A stretch of 64,000 nucleotides of DNA. Origin: an uncultured Lachnospiraceae bacterium. GTDB lineage: Bacteria; Bacillota; Clostridia; Lachnospirales; Lachnospiraceae. The stretch spans positions 1-64,000 of the forward strand of contig CAMWFQ010000023.1 of NCBI GenBank assembly GCA_947173495.1, given 5' to 3'. The notes below the pieces were generated by a model that ran no database searches, had not been told where the DNA came from, and saw only the letters and a list, made by a program, of their open reading frames with translations. The position numbers and the translations under genes were made by a program. Of the stretch, positions 33,070 to 42,100 are shown in pieces. Positions within the stretch are counted from its first letter, which is position 1. Every line of letters starts with the position of its first letter.

Positions 33070-33571
33070 TCTGACTATGATTTTCAGGCAGATTTTTCTG
33101 GGGGTATGCGGTCTGAGCTTTGGGCTGCTCTCTTCTGCAGGCGTTTTTACCGTTCTGGTATCTGTGGGGCTGATTCCGCGGTTTGCAGGAAAGATGCATG
33201 TGGCCAAAAAAGTCTTTGTACTGGAAGAGGCAGTGGTGCTGGGGACAATTTTCGGAGGCGTTCTGAGCATTTTTTTTGAGAACGTCTCTCCGGGAAAGAT
33301 GCTTCTGGAGAGAAATCTCCTGGGGGAAAATACCTGGCAGATCTGGAGGCTGATGGGAGGCGTGATTTTGATCCTGTGGGGATTTTTCGCGGGGATGTTT
33401 GTGGGATGCCTTGCCCTCGCCATTGCAGAGATGCTCAATTCCATCCCTATTTTTTCAAGGCGGATCGGTTTCAGGCACGGGCTTGGAATCGCGATTACAG
33501 CGGCTGCCTTCGGGAAGCTTACGGGAAGTCTTATTTATTTTGCAGAAGGAATATTCAGATCCGGTCTGTAA
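33062..33571 (+). CDS. spoVAB: Stage V sporulation protein AB
   Basis: 169 residues with four or five hydrophobic helices. It partners SpoVAA in the spore inner-membrane SpoVA complex. The sequence 'LSFGLLSSAGVFTVLVSVGL', 'PRFAGKMHVAKKVFVLEEAVVLG' and 'GCLALAIAEMLNSIPIFSRR' matches SpoVAB. The start lies inside spoVAA (8-nt overlap) with GGGAGGGAGA upstream, so expression is coupled. SpoVAC and SpoVAD, which follow in Bacillus, are absent here; the next gene begins 97 nt on behind its own promoter. Confidence 0.88.
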   Translation: MFDLTMIFRQIFLGVCGLSFGLLSSAGVFTVLVSVGLIPRFAGKMHVAKKVFVLEEAVVLGTIFGGVLSIFFENVSPGKMLLERNLLGENTWQIWRLMGGVILILWGFFAGMFVGCLALAIAEMLNSIPIFSRRIGFRHGLGIAITAAAFGKLTGSLIYFAEGIFRSGL

Positions 33572-33602
33572 ATGGAAGATCTGTAAAAAGTAAAAGAAGG
33601 AA

Positions 33603-33631
33603 TTGAAAAAATATTCCAATCCGATTACAAT
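33603..33631 (+). promoter_or_regulatory. SigA promoter of the 76-residue protein-ridA-kinase-EamA operon
   Basis: TTGAAA (33603-33608), 17-nt spacer, TACAAT (33626-33631), about 38 nt before the first ATG. Confidence 0.7.
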
Positions 33632-33668
33632 AAAGAAGCATGAAGTAAAACGGTATGGAGGATGAAGC

Positions 33669-33899
33669 ATGCGGCAGATGGAGTTCAAAATGGAGCGTCC
33701 CGGCCTTTTGAAGGAGGGGGATGCGATTACCGTGACGGAAGGCGTACTGCCCAGCAATTACTATTATACCATTGATCCGTCTCTGGCCATGTCGGGCAAT
33801 ATTCCCTTTCGGGAGAGGATGCTTGCCAGAGAGGGAAAGGTGGTCAGTATCGTGGAAAATGCACGGGGGTTTTATGTGACAGCGCAATTCGAGGAATGA
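33669..33899 (+). CDS. Hypothetical 76-residue protein
   Basis: Starts MRQMEFKMERPGLLKEGDAI; no signal peptide, membrane segment or known motif. It looks like a compact, mostly beta protein ('EGDAITVTEGVLPSNYYYTI', 'GKVVSIVENARGFYVTAQFE'). TATGGAGGATGAAGC precedes the ATG. It is first in a tight operon with ridA (25 nt) and then a shikimate-kinase-like gene. The operon position and coding character make it a real gene; function unknown. Confidence 0.75.
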   Translation: MRQMEFKMERPGLLKEGDAITVTEGVLPSNYYYTIDPSLAMSGNIPFRERMLAREGKVVSIVENARGFYVTAQFEE

Positions 33900-33924
33900 A
33901 AACAAAAGAAGCGGAGGAAAAGCT

Positions 33925-34299
33925 ATGTTAACAAAAGTATCAACGGCAAAAGCACCGGCAGCCATAGGGCCTTATTCTCAGGGAATTATTGCAAACGGAT
34001 TTCTCTTTGCATCAGGACAGATTCCCCTGATCCCGGAAAGCGGCGAGGTAGCCGAAGGAGATGTGACCATTCAGGCAGAGCAGGTGATGAAGAATGTGGG
34101 AGAGATTCTGAGGGAAGCGGGAACGGATTACGGTAAGGTTGTAAAGACGACCTGTTTTCTTGCGCAGATGTCAGATTTTGCCGCGTTTAATGCTGTTTAT
34201 GAGAAGTATTTTACCGGAAAGCCTGCCAGAAGCTGTGTGGCGGTAAAGGAGCTTCCCAAAAACGTACTCTGTGAAGTCGAGGTTATCGCGGCAGTATGA
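33925..34299 (+). CDS. ridA: RidA-family enamine/imine deaminase
   Basis: 124 residues, full length for YjgF/YER057c/UK114. It hydrolyses reactive 2-aminoacrylate and related enamines produced by PLP enzymes. Conserved 'KAPAAIGPYSQGIIANGFLF', 'SGQIPLIPESGE' and 'ARSCVAVKELPKNVLCEVEV' (binding-site Arg and Cys-Glu) are present. The GGAGG-like ribosome binding site is good (GCGGAGGAAAAGCT). The stop overlaps the next start (ATGA), so it is coupled to the kinase. Confidence 0.95.
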   Translation: MLTKVSTAKAPAAIGPYSQGIIANGFLFASGQIPLIPESGEVAEGDVTIQAEQVMKNVGEILREAGTDYGKVVKTTCFLAQMSDFAAFNAVYEKYFTGKPARSCVAVKELPKNVLCEVEVIAAV

Positions 34300-34823
34300 G
34301 AAATATCATCTTAATCGGAATGCCGGGTGCCGGGAAGAGCACGGTGGGTGTGGTGCTTGCCAAGAAACTGGGATATCGGTTCCTGGATTCGGATCTGATC
34401 ATTCAGGAGAAATGTGGAAAACTGCTTCATCAGCTCATAGATGAGAGAGGTGAAGCAGGTTTTCTTATGCTTGAAAACGAAATAAATGCGGCGATCCGGG
34501 CGAAGGCAGCGGTGATTGCCACTGGCGGAAGCGCTGTCTACGGAAAAGAAGCCATGGCTCATTTTAAGAAAACCGGACAGGTAGTTTATTTAAGACTGGA
34601 CTGTGAGGAGCTGAGAGAGCGCCTGGGAGATCTGCATGAGCGGGGAGTGGTTCTGAAGGAAGGATATACGCTCCGGGATCTGTATGAAGAGAGGATCCCT
34701 CTGTACGAAAAGTATGCCGACAGGACAGTGGAATGCAGCGGCAGAACTATCCGCAGTATAGTAGAAGAAATTGCCGCGTTTTCTGAAAAGGAAGCCCGCC
34801 GGAGAGAGGGTGACTGCTTATGA
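34296..34823 (+). CDS. Shikimate kinase-like protein with altered substrate site
   Basis: 175 residues, an AroK-like P-loop kinase: Walker A 'GMPGAGKSTVGVVLAKKLG', then 'FLDSDLIIQE' (the Asp pair) and 'RIPLYEKYADRTV' (the conserved R-x-P-L-Y). Canonical AroK has FRxxE after GEE and a GGG motif. Here these read 'GEAGFLMLENE' and 'TGGSAV', so the shikimate-contacting Arg is Leu and the third Gly is Ser. It may still be a weak aroK or may phosphorylate another substrate. Translationally coupled to ridA and to the EamA gene by 4-nt overlaps, with no other aro genes around. Confidence 0.8.
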   Translation: MRNIILIGMPGAGKSTVGVVLAKKLGYRFLDSDLIIQEKCGKLLHQLIDERGEAGFLMLENEINAAIRAKAAVIATGGSAVYGKEAMAHFKKTGQVVYLRLDCEELRERLGDLHERGVVLKEGYTLRDLYEERIPLYEKYADRTVECSGRTIRSIVEEIAAFSEKEARRREGDCL

Positions 34824-35710
34824 AAAAAATGTCTTTGGGAAGCGGCTTTCTGCTGTTTATAACAGCATTGATCTGGGGCGTTGCCTTTGTGGCCCAGAGT
34901 GTGGGAATGGACTATATGGGGCCTTTCTCCTTTAACGGCGCAAGATTTCTTATGGGTGGTATGGTGCTGCTTCCTGTTGTCTGGGTCCGCAGAAGCACAG
35001 ACAGAAAGAAAAAAAATCCCAGGGCAGGATGGAAGGTGACCTTTGCAGGGGGAATCTGTTGCGGCCTGGCACTGTGCACAGCGGCGCTGATCCAGCAGTT
35101 TGGGATCCTTTATACGACGGTGGGGAAGGCGGGATTTATCACAACTTTGTATATTATCATCGTGCCGGTCATGGGAATCTTTCTGGGAAAGCAGGTGAGA
35201 GGCAGAGTGTGGATCGGCGCGGCCCTTGCTGCCCTTGGCATGTATCTTTTATGCATGAGCGAGAGGCTTTCTCTGAGCAGAGGAGATGCCCTGGTGTTTT
35301 TGTGCGCCATTGTGTTTTCTATCCATATCCTGGTGATCGATTATTTTTCACCGAGGGCGGATGGCGTGGAGCTTTCCTGTATCCAGTTTTTCACGGCAGG
35401 ACTGATCGCATCGGCTCTGGCCCTCTGTTTTGAAAATCCCAGGCCTTCGGACTTTTTGAATGGAATCATTCCCCTTGCCTATGCGGGAATCCTGTCAAGC
35501 GGTGTGGCTTATACGCTGCAGGTCATCGGACAGAAAAACATGGAGCCTGCGGTTGCTTCCCTGATCCTGTCTCTGGAATCCGTATTTTCCGTACTGGCAG
35601 GATGGATCATTCTGGGACAGGCTCTGAGCCCGAGAGAGATGGCAGGCTGCGCCCTGGTGTTCGGCGCGGTGATCCTGGTACAGCTGCCGGAGCGCGCAAA
35701 AACCGTATAA
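34820..35710 (+). CDS. EamA/DMT-family transporter
   Basis: 296 residues with ten hydrophobic helices in two repeated EamA halves. The first starts 'LLFITALIWGVAFVAQSVGM' and 'FSFNGARFLMGGMVLLPVVW'. The second ends 'VASLILSLESVFSVLAGWII', 'GQALSPREMAGCALVFGAVI'. The DMT superfamily exports amino acids, nucleotides or metabolites; the substrate is unknown. Start overlaps the kinase stop by 4 nt. Last gene of the operon; no terminator is obvious before the following repeat region. Confidence 0.88.
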   Translation: MKKMSLGSGFLLFITALIWGVAFVAQSVGMDYMGPFSFNGARFLMGGMVLLPVVWVRRSTDRKKKNPRAGWKVTFAGGICCGLALCTAALIQQFGILYTTVGKAGFITTLYIIIVPVMGIFLGKQVRGRVWIGAALAALGMYLLCMSERLSLSRGDALVFLCAIVFSIHILVIDYFSPRADGVELSCIQFFTAGLIASALALCFENPRPSDFLNGIIPLAYAGILSSGVAYTLQVIGQKNMEPAVASLILSLESVFSVLAGWIILGQALSPREMAGCALVFGAVILVQLPERAKTV

Positions 35711-35765
35711 AATGAAAAGAAACGTACATAATAATCCATGATCATATCGTGAAAAAACAGCATAC

Positions 35766-35986
35766 GCGGAACTGGAATAAAAACAGCATATATCCGGAAA
35801 AGCCGGAACGATTTCAGGATGTGCAGCATCCGGAAACCGTTCCAGAGAAAGGGCATTGAAGGATATACGCGGAACTGGAATCAAAAACAGCATATATCCG
35901 GAAAAGCCGGAACGATTTCAGGATGTGCAGCATCCGGAAACCGTTCCAGAGAAAGGGCATTGAAGGATATATGCGGAACTGGAATA
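35766..35986. repeat. Tandem repeat, two units of 103 and 104 bp plus a 14-nt partial unit
   Basis: Units begin GCGGAACTGGAAT at 35766, 35869 and 35973; the first two are almost identical over their full length and the third stops after the first ~14 nt. Each unit folds into an imperfect 17-bp hairpin, GGAACGATTTCAGGATG / CATCCGGAAACCGTTCC, with a 5-nt loop. The array fills the gap between the EamA gene and spoVAE. An open frame through it (35819-36037) merely reflects the repeat. Confidence 0.85.
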
Positions 35987-36009
35987 GAAACTGGAACAGG
36001 AGGATTATC

Positions 36010-36366
36010 ATGGATTATTTTAATGCATTCTGGGTAGGCGGTCTGATCTGTGCGCTGGTACAGATCTTAATGGAAAAAACCAAAATGATGCCCGGGCGCA
36101 TCATGGTACTTTTGGTGTGTACGGGTGCGGCAGTCAGTATATTAGGCTGGTATCAGCCCTTTGTGGAGTTTGCGGGGGCAGGAGCATCAGTCCCTCTTCT
36201 GGGCTTTGGAAATGTGCTGATGAAGGGGGTAAAAGAGGCTGTGGATCAGGAAGGCTTTATGGGACTGTTTTCGGGAGGCTTCAAGGCGGGAGCGGTGGGA
36301 ACTTCCGCGGCTCTGATCTTCGGTTATCTGGCAAGTTTGGTTTTTAACCCCAAGATGAAAAAATAA
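36010..36366 (+). CDS. spoVAE: Stage V sporulation protein AE (SpoVAEb type)
   Basis: 118 residues from ATG 36010, with AGGAGG 7 nt upstream. Matches SpoVAEb: 'FWVGGLICALVQILMEKTKM', 'FVEFAGAGASVPLLGFGNVL' and 'FGYLASLVFNPKMKK'. Three to four membrane helices. Part of the SpoVA dipicolinic-acid channel. In Bacillus it lies within spoVAA-AF; here it stands 2.4 kb from spoVAB with a metabolic operon and a tandem repeat between, and SpoVAC and SpoVAD are missing. No SigG promoter is obvious in the repeat region. Confidence 0.88.
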   Translation: MDYFNAFWVGGLICALVQILMEKTKMMPGRIMVLLVCTGAAVSILGWYQPFVEFAGAGASVPLLGFGNVLMKGVKEAVDQEGFMGLFSGGFKAGAVGTSAALIFGYLASLVFNPKMKK

Positions 36367-36370
36367 GAAG

Positions 36371-36399
36371 TTGTCCTTTTCACTTTTACTTAGTATAAT
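36371..36399 (+). promoter_or_regulatory. SigA promoter of the aminopeptidase gene
   Basis: TTGTCC (36371-36376), 17-nt spacer, TATAAT (36394-36399), 27 nt before the ATG. Confidence 0.75.
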
Positions 36400-36425
36400 G
36401 AAAGACAGAAAGGAAAGTGAAAGCG

Positions 36426-38228
36426 ATGATACAGGACAGATTATGTAAATTAAGAGAAAAAATGAAAGCTGCAGGCATAGATTGTTATCTGATTCCGACT
36501 TCGGATTATCATGACAGCGAATATGTCAGCGGCTTTTTCCGGGTAAGGGAGTATTTCAGCGGTTTTACGGGTTCTGCAGGCACACTGGCAGTCTGGCAGG
36601 AGGAAGCGGCGCTCTTTACCGATGCAAGATATTTTATTCAGGCGGAAAAGGAGCTTGCCTCCTCCGGCGTGAAGCTGATGAAAATGGGGGAGCCGGGGGT
36701 CCCGGAGCTGAAAGAGTATCTTGAGAATGGCCTGAAGGAAGGCCAAAATCTGGGGTTTGATGGAAGAGTAGTGCCAGCCAAAGATGCAGAGAATTACGAG
36801 AAAATGATTTCCCGGAAGAAGGGAAATCTGATCTGGAATCAGGACCTCTCGGAGGAAGTCTGGGAAGAGAGGCCGGAGCTGATCCACCATCCGGTATTTC
36901 TTTTGGAGGAATGCTACAGTGGTGAAAGTACTTCCTCCAAACTTTTCCGTGTGAGAGAAAAGATGAAAGAGGAGGGAGCAGAGGTACATATTTTAACTAC
37001 GCTGGATGATATCGCATGGCTGCTCAATATACGGAGCGATGATGTGAAGTGCTGCCCGGTGGTACTGGCGTTCGCGATCGTCACCATGGAGAAGGTTCTT
37101 CTTTTTGCAGAAGGGGGAAAAAGGGATACAAAGGTCTGGCCCGAGGCCCTGCAGGCGTATCTGCGGGAAAACGGAGTGGAGCTGCTTGCCTATGACAGTT
37201 TTTATGAATATGTGCCCCGGATCCGCAACGAAAAGGTGCTGCTGTGCAAAGACAGGGTCAGCTGCCGGCTGATGAAAGAGCTTTCTGAAGATGTGACGGT
37301 GATTGACAGGACGAATCCCACAACCCTTATGAAGGCGGTGAAAAATCCGCTGGAGATGGAAAATCTCCGGAAATCCCATTTAAAGGATGGAGTGGCGGTT
37401 ACTCATTTTATGTACTGGCTGAAGAAGAATGCCGGCAAGATTCCCATGACCGAAGTGAGTGCTTCAAAGTATCTGGAGGAACAGCGGAGAAAGCAGGAAC
37501 ATTTCATTGAGCTGAGCTTTGAAACAATCTGTGCATACGGACCGAACGGCGCCATGAATCATTACAGCGCCAGAGAAGAGGACTGTGCGGAGATTCTCCC
37601 GGGAGGTCTTCTGGTGGTGGACAGCGGCGGCCATTATCTGGAAGGGTCCACCGATATTACCCGGACCTTTGCAGTGGGAGAGATCACGGAAGAAATGAAG
37701 GAGCACTTTACGCTGGTCCTGCGGGCCATGCTGCGGCTTAAAAATATCCGGTTCCTTTATGGATGCCGGGGAGCGAATCTGGATATTGCGGCGAGAGAGG
37801 TGCTCTGGGAAAAAGGGCTGGACTATAAGCACGGTACAGGGCACGGCGTGGGATATCTGCTGAATGTCCATGAGGGACCCAACAATTTCAGATGGAAACT
37901 TGCATCGGATAACAAGCCGGGAGCCGTACTGGAAGAAGGCATGGTGACCACCGATGAGCCGGGAATTTACATAGAGGGAAGTCATGGAATCCGGATCGAG
38001 AACGAGCTCCTCTGCCGGAAAGGCGAAGAAAACGAGTACGGTCAGTTTATGTACTTTGAGGATCTGACTCTGGCGCCTGTGGATCTGGATGCAGTAGAGG
38101 TGTCCGCCCTTGAGGAATCGGATAAAAGGCGGCTGAATGATTATCACAGAGAAGTGTATGAGAAGCTTTCCCCTTATTTTGAAGGAGAAGAGCTGTCGTG
38201 GCTGAGAAAAGCCACCCGGGCGGTATAA
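36426..38228 (+). CDS. Xaa-Pro aminopeptidase (M24B family, three-domain)
   Basis: 600 residues from ATG 36426 (AGGAAA upstream; a GTG at 36417 is less well placed). It has two creatinase-like N-terminal domains ('DCYLIPTSDYHDSEYVSGFF', 'LTTLDDIAWLLNIRSDD') and an M24 'pita-bread' catalytic domain. The five metal ligands are visible: both Asp in 'VVDSGGHYLEGSTDITRTFA', His in 'KHGTGHGVGYLLNVHEGP', Glu in 'TTDEPGIYIEG' and Glu in 'GIRIENELL'. It cleaves N-terminal residues before proline. It is coupled to the HAD gene by an overlapping TAATG. Confidence 0.95.
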   Translation: MIQDRLCKLREKMKAAGIDCYLIPTSDYHDSEYVSGFFRVREYFSGFTGSAGTLAVWQEEAALFTDARYFIQAEKELASSGVKLMKMGEPGVPELKEYLENGLKEGQNLGFDGRVVPAKDAENYEKMISRKKGNLIWNQDLSEEVWEERPELIHHPVFLLEECYSGESTSSKLFRVREKMKEEGAEVHILTTLDDIAWLLNIRSDDVKCCPVVLAFAIVTMEKVLLFAEGGKRDTKVWPEALQAYLRENGVELLAYDSFYEYVPRIRNEKVLLCKDRVSCRLMKELSEDVTVIDRTNPTTLMKAVKNPLEMENLRKSHLKDGVAVTHFMYWLKKNAGKIPMTEVSASKYLEEQRRKQEHFIELSFETICAYGPNGAMNHYSAREEDCAEILPGGLLVVDSGGHYLEGSTDITRTFAVGEITEEMKEHFTLVLRAMLRLKNIRFLYGCRGANLDIAAREVLWEKGLDYKHGTGHGVGYLLNVHEGPNNFRWKLASDNKPGAVLEEGMVTTDEPGIYIEGSHGIRIENELLCRKGEENEYGQFMYFEDLTLAPVDLDAVEVSALEESDKRRLNDYHREVYEKLSPYFEGEELSWLRKATRAV

Positions 38229-39055
38229 TGAAAATGACGAGACAGGATCTGCCGGAGGTAGACAGGGATGCGGAAAATATTCTGAAGCGCATCACCTGTT
38301 TTGCTCTGGATATGGATGGAACCGTATATCTGGGAAATGAGTGGATCGAAGGGGCAAGAGAGTTTCTGGATGCAGTGGAGGCGGCCGGGAAGCGCTATAT
38401 TTTTCTCACCAATAATTCCTCCAAAAACCAGGAAAGCTATGTGCAGAAGCTGGAAGAAATGGGTCTTGCGGTTACGCCTGACAAAATCGTCACATCGGGC
38501 ATGGCAACCATTGCATATCTGAAAAAGCATTTTCCCGGAAAGCGGGTATACCTTCTGGGAAACGAACTTCTTTGCAGAGAGTTTGAGCGGGAGGGGATCC
38601 GGCTGGAGGAAGAAGCGCCGGAGGTGGTGGTGACAGGATTTGACACTTCTCTTACCTATGCCAAAATGTGCAGAGTCTGCGATCTGGTGCGGGAAGGACT
38701 TCCCTATCTGGCCACCCATCCTGATTTTAACTGTCCCACAGAGACGGGATTTGTGCCTGATGCAGGAGCGATCCATGCGTTTATTCATGCTTCTGCCTTC
38801 CGCTGGCCGGATCATATTATCGGCAAGCCAGGGGGAGATATTATGGATTATCTGGCCCTGAAAGCAGGGGCGGCAAAAGAAGAGACCGCAATGGTGGGAG
38901 ACCGGCTCTATACAGATGTGGCGGCAGGGGTAAACAACGGTTATACCGGAATCCTGGTGCTCAGCGGAGAAGCAGGCATGGAGGACGTCAGAGAGTCTGA
39001 GGTGATTCCGGATCTGATTTTTTCCTCCGTAAAAGAAATGATTCCCTTTCTGTGA
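38228..39055 (+). CDS. HAD-IIA family phosphatase (NagD-like)
   Basis: 275 residues from the ATG at 38228, which overlaps the preceding stop (TAATG). HAD motif I is 'FALDMDGTVYLGNEWIEG' with the nucleophilic Asp; motif II 'FLTNNSSKNQESYVQKLEEM'; the cap-proximal 'GKPGGDIMDYLALKAG'; motif III/IV 'AMVGDRLYTDVAAGVNNGY'. NagD-like enzymes dephosphorylate sugar phosphates or nucleotides; the substrate is unknown. It is probably expressed with the aminopeptidase. Confidence 0.9.
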   Translation: MKMTRQDLPEVDRDAENILKRITCFALDMDGTVYLGNEWIEGAREFLDAVEAAGKRYIFLTNNSSKNQESYVQKLEEMGLAVTPDKIVTSGMATIAYLKKHFPGKRVYLLGNELLCREFEREGIRLEEEAPEVVVTGFDTSLTYAKMCRVCDLVREGLPYLATHPDFNCPTETGFVPDAGAIHAFIHASAFRWPDHIIGKPGGDIMDYLALKAGAAKEETAMVGDRLYTDVAAGVNNGYTGILVLSGEAGMEDVRESEVIPDLIFSSVKEMIPFL

Positions 39056-39119
39056 AATTTCAGGAAGGTCACAGAGAAAGCAGAACAGGTTTTTGTCTGT
39101 ATAAAAGGAAAAGCAGAAT

Positions 39120-42100
39120 ATGGCATTACAGTTTTACTTTGGCGCATCAGGCGCCGGGAAAAGCAGTCGGCTTCATAAAGATGTATTAATGTGGGCAAAG
39201 CAGGAACCAGAACGCAATTTTTTGTTTCTGGTTCCTGATCAGTTTACCATGCAGACGCAGGTGGATCTGGTGAGGGCAAGCGACTGCGGCGGTATCATGA
39301 ACATTGATGTGCTCAGCTTCGGACGTCTGGCGCACCGTATCTTTGAGGAGACAGGCTATGGAAACAGGCCGGTTCTGGACGATACCGGAAAAAGTCTGGT
39401 GCTTCGCAAGGTGGCGGCATCTCTTCAGGAAAAGCTTCCTGTCATAGGGAAAAACCTGAACAAAATCGGTTATATCCATGAAGTGAAGTCAGCAGTGTCG
39501 GAGTTCATGCAGTATGGCATTTCCCCATCCGGAGTGGGGGAGCTGGCGGAGTTTTCCAAAGGACGGGGGGCGCTGCATTATAAATTAAAGGATCTGGAGC
39601 TGATCTACGAAGGCTTTACAAATTACATAAAAGAGAGCTTCATCACCACCGAGGAGACATTGGGACTTCTGACCTGCGCTGTGGGAAAATCCCGTATCAT
39701 CAGAGACAGCGTTGTGGTTTTTGATGGATTTACAGGATTCACCCCCGTACAGTACCGGCTGATCCAGGAGCTGCTTGGATTGACCCAAAAAGTCATTGTA
39801 TCGCTTACCATTGAGGCCGGAGAAGATCCTTTTCAAATGGGCGGAGAACAGGAATTGTTTTATCTGAGTAAGAAAACGGTGCGGGATCTCTGCAGGCTGG
39901 CCGGAACAGAGGGAAGGCAGGCGGAAAATGGCGGGAGGTTAAAAGATGTCTATATAAAACCGGATCCTCTGCCAAGATTTCGGAATAATCCGGAACTGGC
40001 TCATCTGGAAAAAAATCTGTTCCGCTATCCGATCCAGCCATATCGGAAGGAACATGTGGAAAGTATCCATCTGACGGAAAATCTGAATCCGGCTCAGGAG
40101 GTGAAGCAGACATGTGCTATGATCAAAAGACTTGTGCTGGAGGAGGGATATTGTTATCGGGATATTGCAGTGGTAACGGGTGATATGGAAACATACCGGG
40201 ACTATTTTGAGAGGGAGGCCCTTGTATGCGAGCTTCCGGTTTTTATGGATCAGACCAGAGGAATTCTGCTGAATCCCTTTATTGAGTATATCAGAAGTGC
40301 TGTTAAAATCATCCTTCTGGACTTTTCTTATGAAGCGGTCTTCCATTATCTGCGTTGCGGACTTGCAGACTTTCAACAGGAGGAAGTGGATCTTCTGGAG
40401 AATTATGTGCTGGCTCTGGGGATTAAGGGAAAGAAAAAATGGAGCCAGTTATTTACAAGAAAATTAAATTCAAATTTAATAATATCGAATGATACCGAAA
40501 GGGAAGAGGAGGAGGAACAACTGATCCTGCTGGAAAAGCTCAATGAGAGCAGAGCCCGGCTGATGGAACAGATAGCGCCTCTGATGGAAAAGAAAAAAAC
40601 AGCCGGCGAGCTGGTGCTGGCGCTCTATGATTTTATTCTGGCCGGCCGGATTCAGGAAAAACTCCATGATTATGAAAATTATTTTATGGAGAAGGGAGAG
40701 AGAGAGCGGGCGAAGGAGTATGCTCAGATCTACCGGCTGGTGATGGAACTGCTGGAGCAGATCATGTCGCTTCTTAAGGAGGAGGCCATGAGCCTTAAGG
40801 AGTTTGCGGAGATTTTGGATGCGGGATTTGGAGAAATACAGGTGGGGCTGATTCCCGGAAGTGTGGACAGAATTGTGGTAGGGGATATGGAGCGAAGCCG
40901 TTTAAAACAGGTAAAGGTACTGTTTTTCCTGGGAGTAAACGATGGAAATATTCCGAAAAGCAGTGCAAAGGGGGGAATTATATCTGACATTGACAGAGAG
41001 TTTCTGCAGCAGTCGGAGATTGAACTGGCGCCAACGCCCAGACAGAAGATGTATATTCAGCGCCTCTATCTTTATATGAATATGACGAAACCCTCCGAGC
41101 GTCTCTATCTTTCCTGGTCACGGCTGAGCAGCCAGGGAAAAACGCTGCGGCCTTCTTATCTCACAGATATGATCCGGAAGCTTTTTCCTATGATCTCTAT
41201 TAAAAAAGCGAGTGTTATTAATAATGGCTTTGAGCAGATTGTGAATAAAAGAGATGGACTGACCCTGCTGGCGCAGGAGCTGCAGAATTATGCCCAGGCA
41301 AGAGAAGGAGAGCTGACAGAAGGAGAACTCCGGGGAATGTACCGCCTGTATGAAAGAGACAGTACATACCGTACTTATGTACACAGCCTGCAGGAGGCGG
41401 CATTCTCCCATTATGAGCATAAACCGCTGGAAAAGGCGGTGGCAAGAGCCCTTTATGGCAGTATGCTGGAGAATAGTGTCACCCGGCTGGAACGATACGC
41501 GGCCTGTGCTTATTCACATTTCCTGCAATATGGACTTATGCTGAAAGAGCGGGAAGAATTCAGCTTTGAGCAGACGGATCTGGGCAATATTTTCCATGAA
41601 GTGCTGGAAGCCTTTGCAGGAAAACTTGCAGAAAATAATCTCACATGGTTTACGTTTACGCAGGAGGAGGGGGACAGGCTTCTGAGGGAAGCATTAGAGG
41701 CCTGCGTTCAGGTCTATGGAGAGAATATTCTCTACAGCAGCGCCCGGTATGAGTATATGGTGGAGAGGATGTATCGGATTCTGCGAAGAACGGTGCAGAC
41801 GCTGAAAGCACAATTGCAGGAAGGAGAGTTTGTTCCCGCGGCCTTCGAGATGTCTTTTTCGCGGGTGGAAAAACTGGATGCAGTTACCATTGCCCTGTCC
41901 GAGGACGAAAAGATGAAGCTGCGGGGCAGAATCGACAGGATTGATCTGTGTGAGGACGAGGAACATGTCTATGTGAAGGTGGTGGATTACAAGTCAGGGA
42001 ACAAACGATTTGATCTGGCGGCGCTCTATTATGGACTGCAGCTGCAGCTGGTGGTTTATATGAATGTGGCCTCTGAAATTGCGGGACGGAATCACCCTGA

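Noticed and set aside
35819-36037. 72-codon frame through the tandem repeat
   Set aside because: Only a reflection of the 104-bp repeat; spoVAE begins inside it with a proper ribosome binding site.
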